Of a stretch of 64,000 bases of DNA, positions 1-12,310 are shown in pieces. A program made the translations under genes and the position numbers. The notes below the pieces were generated by a model. That model saw only the letters and a program-made list of their open reading frames with translations. It searched no databases and had not been told where the DNA came from. Every line of letters starts with the position of its first letter. The stretch's first letter is position 1. Source of the DNA: Episyrphus balteatus (lineage: Eukaryota; Arthropoda; Insecta; Diptera; Syrphidae); NCBI RefSeq assembly GCF_945859705.1, contig NC_079137.1, forward strand, positions 82,233,150 through 82,297,149. Direction: 5' to 3'.

Positions 1-1109
1 ATCTGAATGACAGTGGTACCAGGGTGGCACGGCGCAATATATAAAACTTATAAACAAGCTTATAAAAAATTGGTTTATTGAAATTTGAGTTGAACTTGAA
101 AAAAATTGTGCTTTTTGAGGTGTGTGACTCAAGTTTTAAAAATAAACATCGTTTTGAGGGCTTCATTATTAGATTCTTTATTTTGTTGATTTAATTTAAA
201 TTGTCTTGATAATAAGGAAGAGAAAAATGATATACCTTCATTCCTTCATATTGGGTTAACTTGCTTAACACAATCTAAATTACAACAATGTCAAGTGGCA
301 GTTTATGGTTTCTCTAAAGAACTCTAGAAAACGATAAGAATATTTCGTAGAGTAAAAATTCAATGTCAAGGTCGCTGATAAGAAAATGACGAATTTACTA
401 TAATGGTTTGATTCGGAGAGGGAATAAGTTATGGATTCGTGTAAGATCTTCTACATGAAATTTGAAAATTTGTAGAAATTTTATTCAAAATCTGACTGTT
501 TTTTTTTTTTAGGTATAAAAGAATTATTCTTTTACCATGGGTAGATAAGATTTATCTCAACTCGATAATCAAATTAGTATCTTTTGTCAAACAAAAAAAA
601 AAAAAAAAAGCTATCGCAAATGGATATATATTAAATTAAGATAAGAATTTCACATGTCACGAGCAACGACGACGCACGTCTGTGTGATACATTGTTCCAG
701 ATAAGATTAAACAAAATGATCTACAAAATTTGCAATTGGAAATGTACAACAATACTTTTACATTTTAACACTTCAAAATTCATTTTATCGCTTAATTTGG
801 TGTTAAAAATTTATTGCAGAAGATAATGTTGCAAAAAATTATATTTAAAAGAATTAGTTGGGAAAAGAAATAAGAAGAGAGTGCTGCGCAATTTGTTTGT
901 CCAACTGATCAATTTTATAATAAATCTTTTTAAATATATATTTTTTGCATTCGATTTCAAAGAAAATATAATTTCTTAAATGTTGTTGTTCCTAAACTAA
1001 AAAATTCCATTAGGTTTTGTATTTATATGTAATACGTTCATATATTTTTAAGAAATGAGTAAAATAATTTAGGACTCTATCGGCCGATTTCTTCATAGAG
1101 TCTTGGCTC
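1..1109. other. AT-rich intergenic sequence
   Basis: Homopolymer-rich, no coding frame of note and no inverted terminal repeat recognised. Confidence 0.6.
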
Positions 1110-3572
1110 TAGGGCTTTAAAAGTAACGATAAAATGAGTACGTTACTTTTGATACTAGTACCCGCATCAATAATATCGTTACTCGTTACTTTCGTATGTT
1201 TCGTATATTTCGTATGTTTCGTTACTTTTGCATGCTTCGCATGTTTCGTGCATTTCGTAAATTGCATGTATTTGATTCGTTTCTTATGTTTGGTATTTTA
1301 AGTATGTTTCGTACGTTGGTATAAGGGTGTAAATTTTTTTCTTTTTTTAACCAAAAACTATTTCTATAATCTAAGCTACATTTTAAAGCCATAAACATTA
1401 ATTTAGGTTGCGGCGTTCTCATGTTATAAGAGTTTGAAAATAGCTATACTGATTTTTTTGATAAAACGTGGAAACTTTTTTTTATTTTTTTTCCTAATTT
1501 TTCGACAAAACTTTGGTAATTTTTTGTTTATATTCGTTCAGTAATCTTATCCCAATTCTTTAGAGACCTTTATTTTAAAAGTACATCGCGCAGATTTCGG
1601 AATATTAACATTTCAATACCACCATGTCGAACATTTTTTTTATTTTTTTTCTATTGAGAGTGATTTTCAAACATATATTTGATATTTGTACATTCTTAAG
1701 CTACATTTCAAGACCATTAACAGATAACCATAACCAGATAATTATCTGGAGTTAGCATTCTGATTACGGTAACGATATCGATACGATGCCAAATGCGACA
1801 ATTTGAGTGTATCACTTCGTTTCGTATCTTATATGTACATCGGATTTAGTATTGAAATTGGAATCGGGTCGTTACTCGTATTTCGTATGTTTCGTTACTT
1901 AAGTACCCAGTAACGAAACATACGAGTAACGATACTGTTTAGAAAGTAACGTTTCGTTAATCGTTACTGAAGCAAATACCCGCATTTTAGTAACGAATAC
2001 AGTAAAACCTGTTTAATTGGACCACCCTTGGGACCGAAGAAAAGTGGTCCGATTAGGAGGTGGTCCACTTATAGAGGTTCCTTTTTAATCGGACCGGTCC
2101 ATTTAGAAAAAATTTTCTCTCATTCATACACTACTGGAAAAAAATAAGGGATCAAAAAAAAAATTCCAAATTTTTGGGCAATTTTCAACAGGCCGTAACT
2201 CCGAAAGAAATGGTCGTACAAGAAATCGATAAAGAAGGAAATTGTATTTCCAAGTGTCTAGTTTTTGGATTAGAACTTTAAAATTTTTTAACCTCTGCGG
2301 TTTTTGAGTGATCGCAGAAAAACCAGCAACAAAAAAATTTTCAAAATTTTTTTAGTTTTTTTTTTTGGTCTACGAGCGTTTTTTAGCTTAGGCACTATAA
2401 GGATCGGATACTTTCTTCATTTAGCTTTAATTTGGTTTTTTGAAAACCTCGAAACGTCCACTTCTCGCCGAGATATCGGTCTTCAAATGGAAAAGGATCC
2501 TTTTGTCTTTGATTATCGATATCTCAGCAACCAATGATCGCACAGAAAGTTAAAGGTGGGTTTCAAGAACTTCAATGAATTTTACTTAACGACTAGCCAT
2601 TGCTTTTCCGAAAAAAAATTTTTTCTTATGTCACATGAATTTGAAAATGCAACAAAAAAAGGGCTTTTGGTGGTTTTTTGGAAAATCGAGCGCTAGATCG
2701 AAAATATTGAGGGAACCACTAATGTTAAGTGTGCCTTTTACAGTTAGGTAAATATGGGCACAAAAATCCTACAAAAAATCAAATTAATCCAGCCAGCCGT
2801 TTTTTTGTTTCACTCGATCGAATTTTTGAAAAAATTAAAGGATCACGTTTTTTGCTCTGAAAAGCTCAATTTTTTTTCTCATTTTTTAATGAGAAAAAAA
2901 ATTGTTTTTCCTAGCTTTTTCCACATTTTTGCTCCAGAAAAAGCTTAAATTTAAAACAAAAAATAAAATTAAAAAAAAATTCAAAAAATAAAATTTTTTT
3001 CTCTTAAACTTTTCAAGAGAAAAAAATTACAAAAAAAATTTTTTTTTAATTTTTTAAACATTTTTTTTTTTTAATTTTCTAACCCACGTAAAAATGACAA
3101 CAAATATAGGTACCAACAATTTTCAAAAAGCTTTTAACTTTAACTTTAACATTCTTTTTCAAATCAATTTCACAAAACAATCAACTTCAAAAACTCTATT
3201 GCACTGTCAAATTGTTTCCTTTGCCAAGAAACGAAAAATAAAATTAAACATTTTGAGTAATCCCCGCCTATAACAAATGTAACTTTGCAAAATTGGCCAA
3301 GAAAAAAAAATGGGATGCATATGTATAAGAACATTGAACACACATGTTTCATATTTTTGACTTTTGGTCCAATTAAACAGGTAAAACAATAAGCAAAGAA
3401 TGTTATAAAGGTGGTCCATGGTCCGATTAGCAGTTGTCCCGATTGTAGAGGGATATTTGTATGAAAAATAGCAGGGAAAGCATTAAGTGCGGTCCGAATA
3501 GGAGGTGGTCCGATTATAGAGTGTCCCAATTAGCAGGTTTTACTGTACATATGATTTGCTACAACAGCTCTA
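1110..3572. mobile_element. hAT-like element (family H1, copy A) interrupted by a pogo-like insertion
   Basis: The left end is TAGGGCTTTAAAAGTAACG and the right end, read inward, is TAGAGCTGTTGTAG. They are flanked by CTTGGCTC (1102-1109) and CTTGGCGC (3573-3580), an imperfect 8-bp target duplication as hAT elements make. The interior carries a degenerate CGTATGTTT tandem array (about 1190-1320) and inverted copies of AAGTAACG-type sequence near 1860-1990. A related copy lies at 59828. The right part is cut by the element at 2000-3545. No transposase frame remains. Confidence 0.65.
2000..3545. mobile_element. pogo/Tigger-like element, non-autonomous
   Basis: Both ends read CAGTAAAACCTG inward and are flanked by TA (1998-1999 and 3546-3547), the mariner/pogo target. 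Subterminal GGTCCGATTAGGAGGTGGTCC-like blocks repeat at both ends in inverted orientation, and an extra inverted copy of the left terminus (ending near 3390) sits inside. Reading frames at 2304-2537, 2754-2948 and 3170-3529 show no DDE transposase motif, so I treat them as chance. Confidence 0.8.
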
Positions 3573-3799
3573 CTTGGCGCTGATACTGGTAAAAGTTAGT
3601 ACTCAAAATGGTATCAACTCATTTCTTCACACCTATTATTACCTATTTCTGGTTGGAACTCGGTATAACTAGCTCCTCTAAAGCTAGAACCTGGGTATTT
3701 TACCAATAGTAAGTACTTAAATCGATGCCAAGTATTAGACTAGAGTAGTGTCAAAGTGGAACCGATTACCGATTAGTAAAAAAAAAATTTAACTTTTTT

Positions 3800-3885
3800 T
3801 TGCCACAAGAACCAAAATATACTTTTCTAAAGGTTTTTGGGGTGCTGAACTCGAATCCAAAGTCAGAAAATTTTTGATTGGGCTC
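3800..3885 (+). repeat. fragment related to the foldback at 27256-27860
   Basis: Shares ATACTTTTCTAAAGGTTTTT, then GGTGCTGAAC and CGAATCC with the left arm of the 27.3-kb foldback, in the same order. Flanks show no complete second arm. Confidence 0.55.
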
Positions 3886-4025
3886 CATTTTGGAATGGCT
3901 TAGTTAGGACTCGATATTATTTAGGATCCAAAATTCAGCTTCTAATGGCATTAGTACTCGAATAACAGTAATGGATATGGTTTTTTTTTTTTTCAGGAAA
4001 TAACTATTGAAATTTTTTTCACTTA

Positions 4026-4177
4026 AGCCTGGTACGTAGATCGAGATAATTTTTAGCCGAGCTAAAACTCCCATACAAGTTATCGATAGTTTGTATGGAA
4101 TCAATTATAGCTCAGCTAAATTTTTTCGATATTTAGTATGGGAGCTAAAATTTAGTTTGATCTGCGTACTATAGGTT
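4026..4177. mobile_element. Harbinger-type hairpin MITE (family AGCCTRGTACG), copy 1
   Basis: Begins AGCCTGGTACG and ends CGTACTATAGGTT, flanked on both sides by TTA (4023-4025 and 4178-4180), the TWA duplication of PIF/Harbinger elements. The interior is palindromic with CCCATACAA words also present in copy 2. Confidence 0.75.
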
Positions 4178-4463
4178 TTACCATAAAACATAAATGCGTT
4201 TTTTGTTGTTTTAAATAATAATTTGAAATTTTTTCAAATTCTTTTAAAAACACTAGGAAAACAAAAATAATGAAAAAAAGCCAAATATTAATTAACACCA
4301 GTTGGTGAAAATCGAACCGTGATGGTAATCATAAACAAAGAAAAATTAGACCGAAATTTTTAGATTTCAAAATCGGTTTGAAATCGGATCGCATGAATTT
4401 TTGTTTGCTTGTTAGCTTATGGTTATCCTCTTGATTCGATTTTGAAATCTACATTCAACAGCG

Positions 4464-4593
4464 CAAAATTTTAAACGATTTAGTTAAATGCTAAAGGCAT
4501 TTTAGTAATTTACTAAGTCAAAAGCAAACGGATTTTTAACTTAGTAAATTATTAAAATAGCTTAAGCATTTTACTAAATCGTTTAAAATTTTG
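4464..4593. mobile_element. 130-bp hairpin element
   Basis: Terminal inverted repeats CAAAATTTTAAACGATTTAG and its complement enclose further inverted ACTTAGTAAATT-type sequence. Family and target duplication not resolved. Confidence 0.6.
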
Positions 4594-6167
4594 AGCCAAT
4601 GTTATGTCATGTAATTTTTGTGTCTCTCCGAATCATCAAAGTATGGGTTGCCACTTGCCACATTTAACTCTGACAGATTCAGAAATTTCCGTATAGGGCT
4701 GGTTCTCTTCTGCGCTTGCCCGGCAACGCATAAAAAGAAGTTAAAACACCTTATTATTTACTCATTTTTTTTTTGTTTACTAGTTTTTTATGTCGTTTGT
4801 TAAAATATAAAATGTTTATAGGTTTCCAATTCATTCTGACTAATTTAAATAATTACAAGCATACATTTCTTAAAACGCAAATATAGAATTATATCTTATC
4901 TGTTAAATCTAGTTAGTCAGGTGAATAAAATGTTTAGATTTCAAGGGTTATATTATTTTTTTTTTCACTGATGTCATCTAGTGGATGTTATTAAATTGTT
5001 TTATATTACCTTGAAATATAAACAAAAATATATCCACCCAAAATCAAGGTTAAAAATCAACAACCATTTTATGACTTAACAAAAATATTTGATAAAAAAA
5101 AAATAAAAAAAGTTCCGGTTCCGATATATTCTAAAAATGTATAATATTTTCAGGTATAGCAAGGCAAAATGCTATAAGTTTCAAACAACTGAAGAACGGG
5201 GTAATATAGCAAAGCCGAGAAGGTTATAGATTTTATATAGTGGATTTTAGGGTAAAAATATAAATTCAGGATAAAATTGAAATGCATTATTCTAAGAGCA
5301 GGGCCGTCTTTAACTAGAATTTGGGGCCCTTTTGGAAACTTAAATAAGTTGGCTAAAAGGCAATGGCTGGTTAAAAAGGGGTGTCAATATATCGTTCCAT
5401 ATAAAGTATGTACCTAGTAACAGGGGGGTGCCAATAATACGTACATTGGGTTTGGGACATCAATCTATGTAATTTTGAACAGTTAAACTTCATTCTATTA
5501 CCTATCTACAGTTTAAATTTCATTCATCTATCTATTAAAACAAAAAAGTTATAATCAATTGATTTTTGCTGTCGCTTTATCGTTTCATCTTGTGTCAAAT
5601 CACTACGACACTAAAGAAGTTTTCATTTCAAAAAGATTTTTTTCTTGTTTTTTTGAAAATATTATTGTCTTATTTTTTGGAAAATTGAATTTGGGTTTGT
5701 TCGTTTGGATTTAAAATTTTGTCCGCATACAACGCTACATAATTTGTTTTCATTTTGAAAACATATACAGGGTGTCCCAAAAGTAATGGATCAAACGAAA
5801 TATGCTGATAGGAGAACTTAAGGGCTCTCAGAATTTGGTAACTTGTTCATCCCAAATCCTTACGGTTTTCGATGTAATACAATTCTTGTGAAATTTGTAA
5901 AAATCCCTACTTTGCAACCGTATTTTGCTTCCTGCGGCCATTATTGATTTTTGTTTTTTACAATTCTTTTACTAAAACATTGACAAATAATTAGGAATAA
6001 TTAATTAATCAAAATATTTTTTATTCCATACGCCATTTCGCAGCAAATTAACTAACAGTTTCAAGTTTTATAAAAAATCAATTTTTAACTTTTATTTGAG
6101 AGCAACACCCCAAAAGCAATAAACAATAAAGACTAAAAAATTGTTTGTAGGCCTTACCTGGGGTTAA
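4594..6167. other. AT-rich intergenic sequence with transposon scraps
   Basis: No gene seen. GCAGGGCCGTCTTTAAC near 5296 looks like a lone hAT end, and CAGGGTGTCCCAAAAGTAAT near 5769 like the end of a common insect DNA repeat; neither has a matching second end here. Confidence 0.5.
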
Positions 6168-6317
6168 AGCCTGGTACGCTGCTCGCGCTAAATTTTAGCT
6201 CCCATACAAATTATCGAAAAATTTTATCTGAGCTAAAATGGATCCCATACAAATTATCGATAACCTGTATGGAAATTTTATCTCCGCTAAAATTTAGCGC
6301 GAACAGCGTACCAGGCT
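6168..6317. mobile_element. Harbinger-type hairpin MITE, copy 2
   Basis: Begins AGCCTGGTACGCTG and ends CAGCGTACCAGGCT, flanked by TAA at 6165-6167 and 6318-6320. The arms continue inward with CGCTAAATTTTAGC, and CCCATACAAATTATCGA is repeated in the centre. Confidence 0.85.
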
Positions 6318-6342
6318 TAACGGGTTAGAATATAGTGATATG

Positions 6343-6612
6343 CCCTTATTGCGAGTGTCGTTCAACATTCGATGCGATTAAATTTGATGGAATCGATAAA
6401 TACATACATGTTTTGGTATTGTGTATCTCTTTACACCAAGATATTTGCTATTGTGAATTATGATTTGGGTTTAAGTCGAAAACAAAATTGTACACGAAAA
6501 AGATCGAACGATTAAACAATAAATATAGTTCACAAAGCCAAAAAACCTTTTTAGCTGATCGACTATCGATAAAAGGCGTCTATCGATAGACAAACGACAC
6601 TCGCAATAAGGG
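6343..6612. mobile_element. 270-bp element with 20-bp inverted repeats
   Basis: CCCTTATTGCGAGTGTCGTT at the left end recurs perfectly inverted at the right end. It lies 25 bp from the preceding MITE. Target duplication not clear, family unknown. Confidence 0.7.
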
Positions 6613-9600
6613 ACATAGGCTCAATTTCTAATAGTGGAACTTGTGTTGAACAAAAATTGGAGAAAATTATTGCAAACCTAATTTGTGAATTTTTATGAAC
6701 ATCCAAAATTATATAAAATCTTTTACAATCAAAATAACACAAATTGATAATTTTTCTCACAATAAAATTCTATTACCAAAGTTTTTTCTTTTATCAAAAA
6801 TATACATCTAAAAAATAAATGTATTTATAAAATCCAGTCGAAAGTTGCGACCGGCACTTTAAACGTTACACACAAAAAAGGAAAAAAAAAATATATAACA
6901 AAAAAAAAAATAAACTCACTTTCACACAAAAAAATAAAGACTTGTAGAAAGACTTGAAACGTTATTTCTTAGATTAAAAATTTATATTGTATAATCGAAC
7001 CAAGAATGAAAAGTATTTCCGATAAGTTACGAATAAAAAGAACCTTTTCAGTCGGAGGTATAGGACTAACAGAACACTCTCTCTCTCAAGAATCTAATTA
7101 AAACCCAACCAAGAAATGATAAATCGAGTTATTCTTCTATACCTACTTGTGTCTTTCTATTACTTTTTCTCAAAAAAAAAAAAAAAAAAAAAAAATTAAG
7201 TATACGTAACTTAACTATCTTATATAAGTCTATTCAACATCGAACGATGAATTGTGCAAAAAAAAACCTTTACCAGCCATCACACAATAGATACTATTAA
7301 CTCTTTATTTTTTTTTTTATTTTTAACATACATCTAACGATTCTATATTTAAGAACGTTGAACTTGCTTTTATTCAAAATGACAACATCTCATTAGGCCT
7401 CGAGCTAAATATATACAAAATTTTAATAACAATCATAATAAAAATATTTAACACACGAGTCATCATTATCATTCAAAGATTCTATAAGCTTGTGAATTTA
7501 AATAACGAGAGCGAAAAACGTAACGATCAATTATGCAATGTTAAATAAATTCAAATTCACCTGATCTTTAAATAATCGTACAGTGTAAACAAATAGTCGA
7601 CACATGTCAAACAAAAACTGTTGCACTTTTTTTTTTTAATTTTTGTTTGTATCAGAATTATCTATGTTTCTCTACTTAACATCGCGCCAAACAAAACGAA
7701 CAACAATTTATAATATGATGAACAAACAAACCCAACCGAACTGCGATCACTTTTCAAGTTGAATGTCAATAACGTCGCGAGCGCCGCCACCACAACTCAC
7801 TATTTGTTATGTTATCTGGGGGCTGCTCTGGCTCTCGTATTCTCCTCGCAGACGTCACTCCTCTACCGTCACCATCGTAACGAATACCTACGACGACAAA
7901 TACCAGAAGCAAACTTCAAATCAAGCCCTCCTCGAATGAAAAAGAATCGACGAAAAATACGAAAGAAAACAACAGAATAATAATTATAGTAATCGTATCG
8001 TAGAGTTTTCCGCCTCGATTGGTGGTGTGCCGAACGGACACCAACTAGCCACTTAATTATTATGTTTAGTTTGTATAGAGCCGTGATATAGTCTCTAGTC
8101 GACATTAAGTATTTTAATGATTGCGCAGAATTTTTCTGTTTTCTTATAGTTTGATTGTGTTTGTCTCATTCTTGCCAGTTTTTTATCAGCTTTCTTTGAT
8201 GCTGAAGAGCGAATTTACGATCGCGTTACAACAAGAGATTAGGATAGTCCCTGATTCCAGACATCCATTATACATAAAATACTATCGAACGAAAAAAAAT
8301 CACAATTTCAAAATATTATACCGATTATGGTGGAAATTTCTAATGAACGATTTCTTCACTAAGTTTTAAAATTTGAAATTGGAAAATTATGAAAAGTTGA
8401 TTGAATGTCTGTCAAGTTAGTATCGAACTTAAACTTTAACTTAACCATCAGTTTAAAAGTTTTTAATCACAGATTTCAAGCCCCGATAAATCTCAATGAA
8501 CAAAACCGGATGACAGATACGTCAAAAACCTATTCAAAGTGGTACGAACTCGAAAGATTTGGGTTTTATCTTTCTAATCTAAGGTTTTTGAGAGAACTTA
8601 AAAAGCATTTTACAAATTTAAATTGAGTCTAAGGATCATAAGAATATGATTTAATAAGTTATTCCAGAAACCAGGCATTAGTTATTCGAAAAACATAGTT
8701 GGCAACCATACTATCAACATACAACTACAATCACCATAGCAAATGGACTCTTGGAGTGCGGAAGAACGATAGCTATTGATAGATATGCGGGCGAGGATGG
8801 ATGAAGATAAATCTGGTTCTGGTCTGTGTATCCGATCTAAGGTTTTTCTTCAAATTAGAGACTCTCTAACCATTTTCAAGGAAGACGCAAAGAAGTTAGT
8901 TAGCAACACCAAGGCATTAAAGTAGATACACCTAAGGGAAAACAGGTTCGATTAAAAGAAGTCTTAAACGTTGTCTTCTTAGTCTTCGATCGATAGATTC
9001 TTCTATTATATAATATTCTTTTCTTGTGTGACTTTTTTCGATCTTTCAATAAAATTCTGTATGATGACGTCGTGTGAAGTTGGGTTTTATATTTTCCTTG
9101 CATCAGTGCAGGCAGCAGCAACACCACAAGATAGTCTGTCGTCGTCGTTGTCGGTTTCGTCGAGCGTCGCCCTTCGGGATCAATTTGATTTGATTGAATT
9201 ACGTTGATTAATCCAATCTGTTTTATTTTTATTATTATTATTTTTTTTTCAAGACATTTTCTCTTTATTTTGTATGACACGTTGCTGGAGTCTCTGATGG
9301 TGTTGCTGCTGCTGGTGTTGCACTTGGGTTGCAATATTCATTTATGTATGAAAAAAATGATTACAAATTCACACTTCATAATTCTGTTGGGGTTGATAAT
9401 GACACCAAATCATGATGGAGGAAGTGGGGACAGTAAGGGGAGCACAGAAGATCGAGTTAGTGTGATGTTGAGAGTTGGCTTTAAGCAACAGCGCACTTAT
9501 TATAATCATAATAACAACACCAACAATGACCGACATCAACTAGCGTACGCGCTTAGATTGGTTTTTATCAACGCGTGAATTGTGTGTACAAATCTTACGA

Positions 9601-10102
9601 CGAGTAGAGTGCTAAAGAAGAAAAGAGGGATAAGATTACATTTTATTATTATGTACATTTTTTTGCTTCCTTTTATGACGCTGAGTGTGCTATTCTTGGC
9701 ACACAATAATACATAATTGCATTTTGTTTTTTGTTTTGCTGTGCTCTTGATTTTTTTTTTTTTTTATTAATCTTTGATGTAATTTTTGTGAGAATGGAAT
9801 AATACAGAGAAGTTGAAAAAAGGGGTTAATTAATGAGTTTGGGAATTTGGAGAAAGATACATTTTTAATATTTTGATACACTATAGTATTGGGTGTGAAT
9901 GGAGGTCATTTCAATTAAAGGAGGTCAAGAAACGTAAAAATGATGCAGTTTTTGGGGGATGATTTATGGTAACAATCACTTTATCAAGAAAAAATTGTGG
10001 TGCCTAATAAATGTTTGAGCAGAAAATATTAAGCATTGCATTTTTTTTTTTGTGACGAAAGAACATAGGATAAAGGATAATACTGTTTGTTTGTACTGTG
10101 AT
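6613..10102. other. intergenic; GC-richer patches, no gene recognised
   Basis: A 24-base A run ends near 7195. Two less AT-rich patches (7690-8060 and 9060-9560, with GTCGTCGTTGTCGG and GCTGCTGCTGG words) stand out and could be untranslated exons or regulatory DNA. The longest frames there (minus strand 8900-9334; plus strand 9204-9578) overlap each other antisense and show no domain features. Confidence 0.4.
7172..7195. repeat. poly(A) run, 24 bases
   Basis: Visible directly; one of the longest of many A/T homopolymers in the window. Confidence 0.9.
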
Positions 10103-10412
10103 GTTTCCACATACGCTAAATCCGAAATTTAGCTAAGTAGATTTAGAATAAATCTCGAGATTTATTTTAAATCTACTTCGCTAAATCTCAAATTTGGGTT
10201 CAGCTACCCTTAGGGCCGGTTTGTTCACAGTCGATTATCGTTTAATCAAGGATTATTCCATACAAAAATCCTTGATTAAAAGATAATCGAGTGTGAAAAA
10301 ATCGGCCCTTAATCTAAGATTTTCACCTACTTTCAATCCGAGATTTAGAATAAAACTCGAGATTTATGGTAAATCTACTTAGCTAAATCTCGGATTTAGG
10401 GTAGGTGGAAAC
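10103..10412. mobile_element. foldback element carrying a nested MITE
   Basis: Left GTTTCCACATACGCTAAATC and right GGTAGGTGGAAAC pair, and the arms continue as inverted TTAGCTAAGTAGATTT and CTCGAGATTTA sequence. The pairing is interrupted by a separate element at 10213-10308. Target duplication not resolved. Confidence 0.75.
10213..10308. mobile_element. 96-bp Harbinger-like MITE nested in the foldback
   Basis: Starts GGGCCGGTTTGTTCACA and ends with TGTGAAAAAATCGGCCC, flanked by TTA on both sides (10210-10212 and 10309-10311). The interior forms a near-perfect hairpin around ATCAAGGATT/AATCCTTGAT. The target type matches PIF/Harbinger; ends differ from the AGCCTRGTACG family. Confidence 0.8.
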
Positions 10413-11115
10413 GTAGTATAAGGGTAAATTGCAGTCTCGGACAGAATTGTGAATTAGGTTTTTTACAACCGACTCAAAATCACATACAAAATTTGGATCA
10501 AACCTAAAACCTATCAAAAAAGTTCGGAGGGTAAAGCATGGATGCGAAAAGTTTAAATGTTTTTTAATTATTAAGTATTTAATATTGTTTTATAATGAAT
10601 ATTTAAAGTTTATTTCAGTCTCGGATGTAGATGCCAACAATTTTCAGATCAGAACTTTAGAACGCCCGAATCATAAGCAAACAATAGTGCAGAACTATAG
10701 TGAAGTGAAGAACTTTAAGGAGCCATTGCCAGCCTAAGGTTTAGGGAAAGAAAAATTGCTATCCTGATGTTTACACAGTACTCGGATAAAAAAAGGGCAC
10801 CTTAAAATAAGATGATACCCACTTTAAATCCCACCTTCTTAAATCAATACAATTTCCGCTTAAAATAAGTGGAATCCGCTTAAATTCTGTTAATTTAATT
10901 TTAATAAGAATTTCCATCTTAAAAAAATCGACTTAACATAAAAAGTTTCCATCTTAATTCTTTTTGCATATTAAAATTTAAAAATTATTGTCAGACTTCA
11001 GCTAAAGTTGCAGTTTATTATACTAAATTTTCAACTGATGGTAAACCACTCGCCTAGTGACCCATAAGTTGTAAGATCGATCACCAGTGGCTGACAGTTT
11101 TTTTTTTATATTTAA
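10413..11115. repeat. AT-rich repeat-like sequence
   Basis: Contains several CTTAAAATAAGTGG-type palindromic words (10800-10990), which recur beyond the next element (11800-11870) and in looser form at 22090-22200. Probably remains of a repeat into which the 11.1-kb element inserted. No gene. Confidence 0.4.
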
Positions 11116-11777
11116 GGGGGGAAATCCCTCTGGACGACAGCTTTTTCAATAATTTTGTTTGGAAAACCGAAATCATTTATTGAAATTTGGAAAAGTATAA
11201 GATATTATTGGCATTATGAAGTATTGATACAATTTTTTTAAGTAAAACAAATAAACAAAATGGCGGCTTTTCAGCTCTCTAAAGTTTGCGCCGTGCAATG
11301 CCCTGGTCCAGAAAATTGTTTATAATCAAAAAAGTAATTATTTTCAAATAAAATATATTTATACGAATTGCATGAACCTAAACAAGTGTAAAATAAAAAT
11401 TAGAGACCAAAAACACTAAAAAACACAATGTTTCTTTATAAATAAATTGTAAAAAAAATATTTATTGTAAAAATTTGATTGAACTTTTAGGTTCATGCAA
11501 TGGCCAGTTAGTTAACTAGTAATTTGCACTTTATTTCAAGTTGAAATCTTCATTAGTTTTTGAGTTACGTTGCACGGCGCGGAAAAAAACGCGTTTCGAG
11601 AAAAAATGCGTTTAAAGTTTTCGTACTATATTAGGCTCGAAGCGCATGGATTTCGGGACTATTAAGGAGCTTCACTTAAGGCTAAGACCACTGAAATTAG
11701 TTTCTTCAGTTGATAAATGAATTTATTAGGAAAAAAAAAATAATGCAAAAATAAAAAATTCCAGAGGGATTTCCCCC
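11116..11777. mobile_element. 662-bp TTAA-flanked DNA element
   Basis: Ends read GGGGGGAAATCCCTCTGG and, inward from the right, GGGGGAAATCCCTCTGGA, with TTAA on each side (11112-11115 and 11778-11781). TTAA targets are typical of piggyBac and Kolobok elements. No transposase frame is present, so it is non-autonomous. Confidence 0.75.
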
Positions 11778-11929
11778 TTAAATGTTTCAACTTAAATATA
11801 AGTAGAATTTCCGCTTAAATTAAGTGGACATTCGAGAAAATTAGAAAGATTTGTAAGCTTAATTTAAGACGGATATCTTCGTGCATTCAAACAATTTTTT
11901 TTGTTTCATTTTGAGGCCGATATTTGATA

Positions 11930-12310
11930 AATTCGATGGGTCAAAAAAGTAGATTAAAACAAAAAACTCCTTTAAATCTATCAACTCAGACATCAAAAGA
12001 GAAGTCTCTTTAAGCTCTATTCATAGCTGTAAACAAAAAATTCCTTGCAGGTCTGGCTCATGAGGTATTTCCAACCAAACATGTTTTTTGGCTTTCTATT
12101 TTCTTATATCTTCTCCGAAGCTTATATCTTTTGACCAAAGTCTCGAAATTGGTTTTAAATTTGGACGTTCGAAAAAAATCCAAGAGGTACTCCTTGCCAA
12201 AAAAAAAAAATAAATTTTTTAAACATTTTCTCGAAATCCATCGAGTGAGACATCACAGTAAAGGTCTCTTGAAGCCTTATTTATAAATGAAACCCAAGAT
12301 TGTTTTTGAA
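11930..12310 (-). repeat. dispersed repeat X, copy 1 (two partial units)
   Basis: Read on the minus strand, 12060-12310 gives AGACCTTTACTGTGATGTC, TCACTCGATGGATTT, then GGCAAGGAGTACCTCTTGGA and CCAATTTCGAGACTTTGG, matching the order at 17.7 and 55.7 kb. A second, shorter related unit sits at 11930-12045. Confidence 0.65.

Noticed and set aside
1222..1422. Frames starting MRTPQ at 1.2 and 59.9 kb that look like paralogous proteins
   Set aside because: Similarity comes from shared H1 repeat DNA, including a CGTATGTTT tandem array, not from a gene.
2304..3529. Frames inside the pogo-like element as a transposase
   Set aside because: No helix-turn-helix or DDE motifs and very high Lys/Phe content from A/T runs.
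5769..5930. CAGGGTGTCCCAAAAGTAAT as a complete element
   Set aside because: Only one end is present; no inverted partner found nearby.
8900..9578. Overlapping 144-codon minus and 124-codon plus frames
   Set aside because: They lie antisense to each other, are low in complexity and contain no domain features; either would be expected by chance in a less AT-rich patch.
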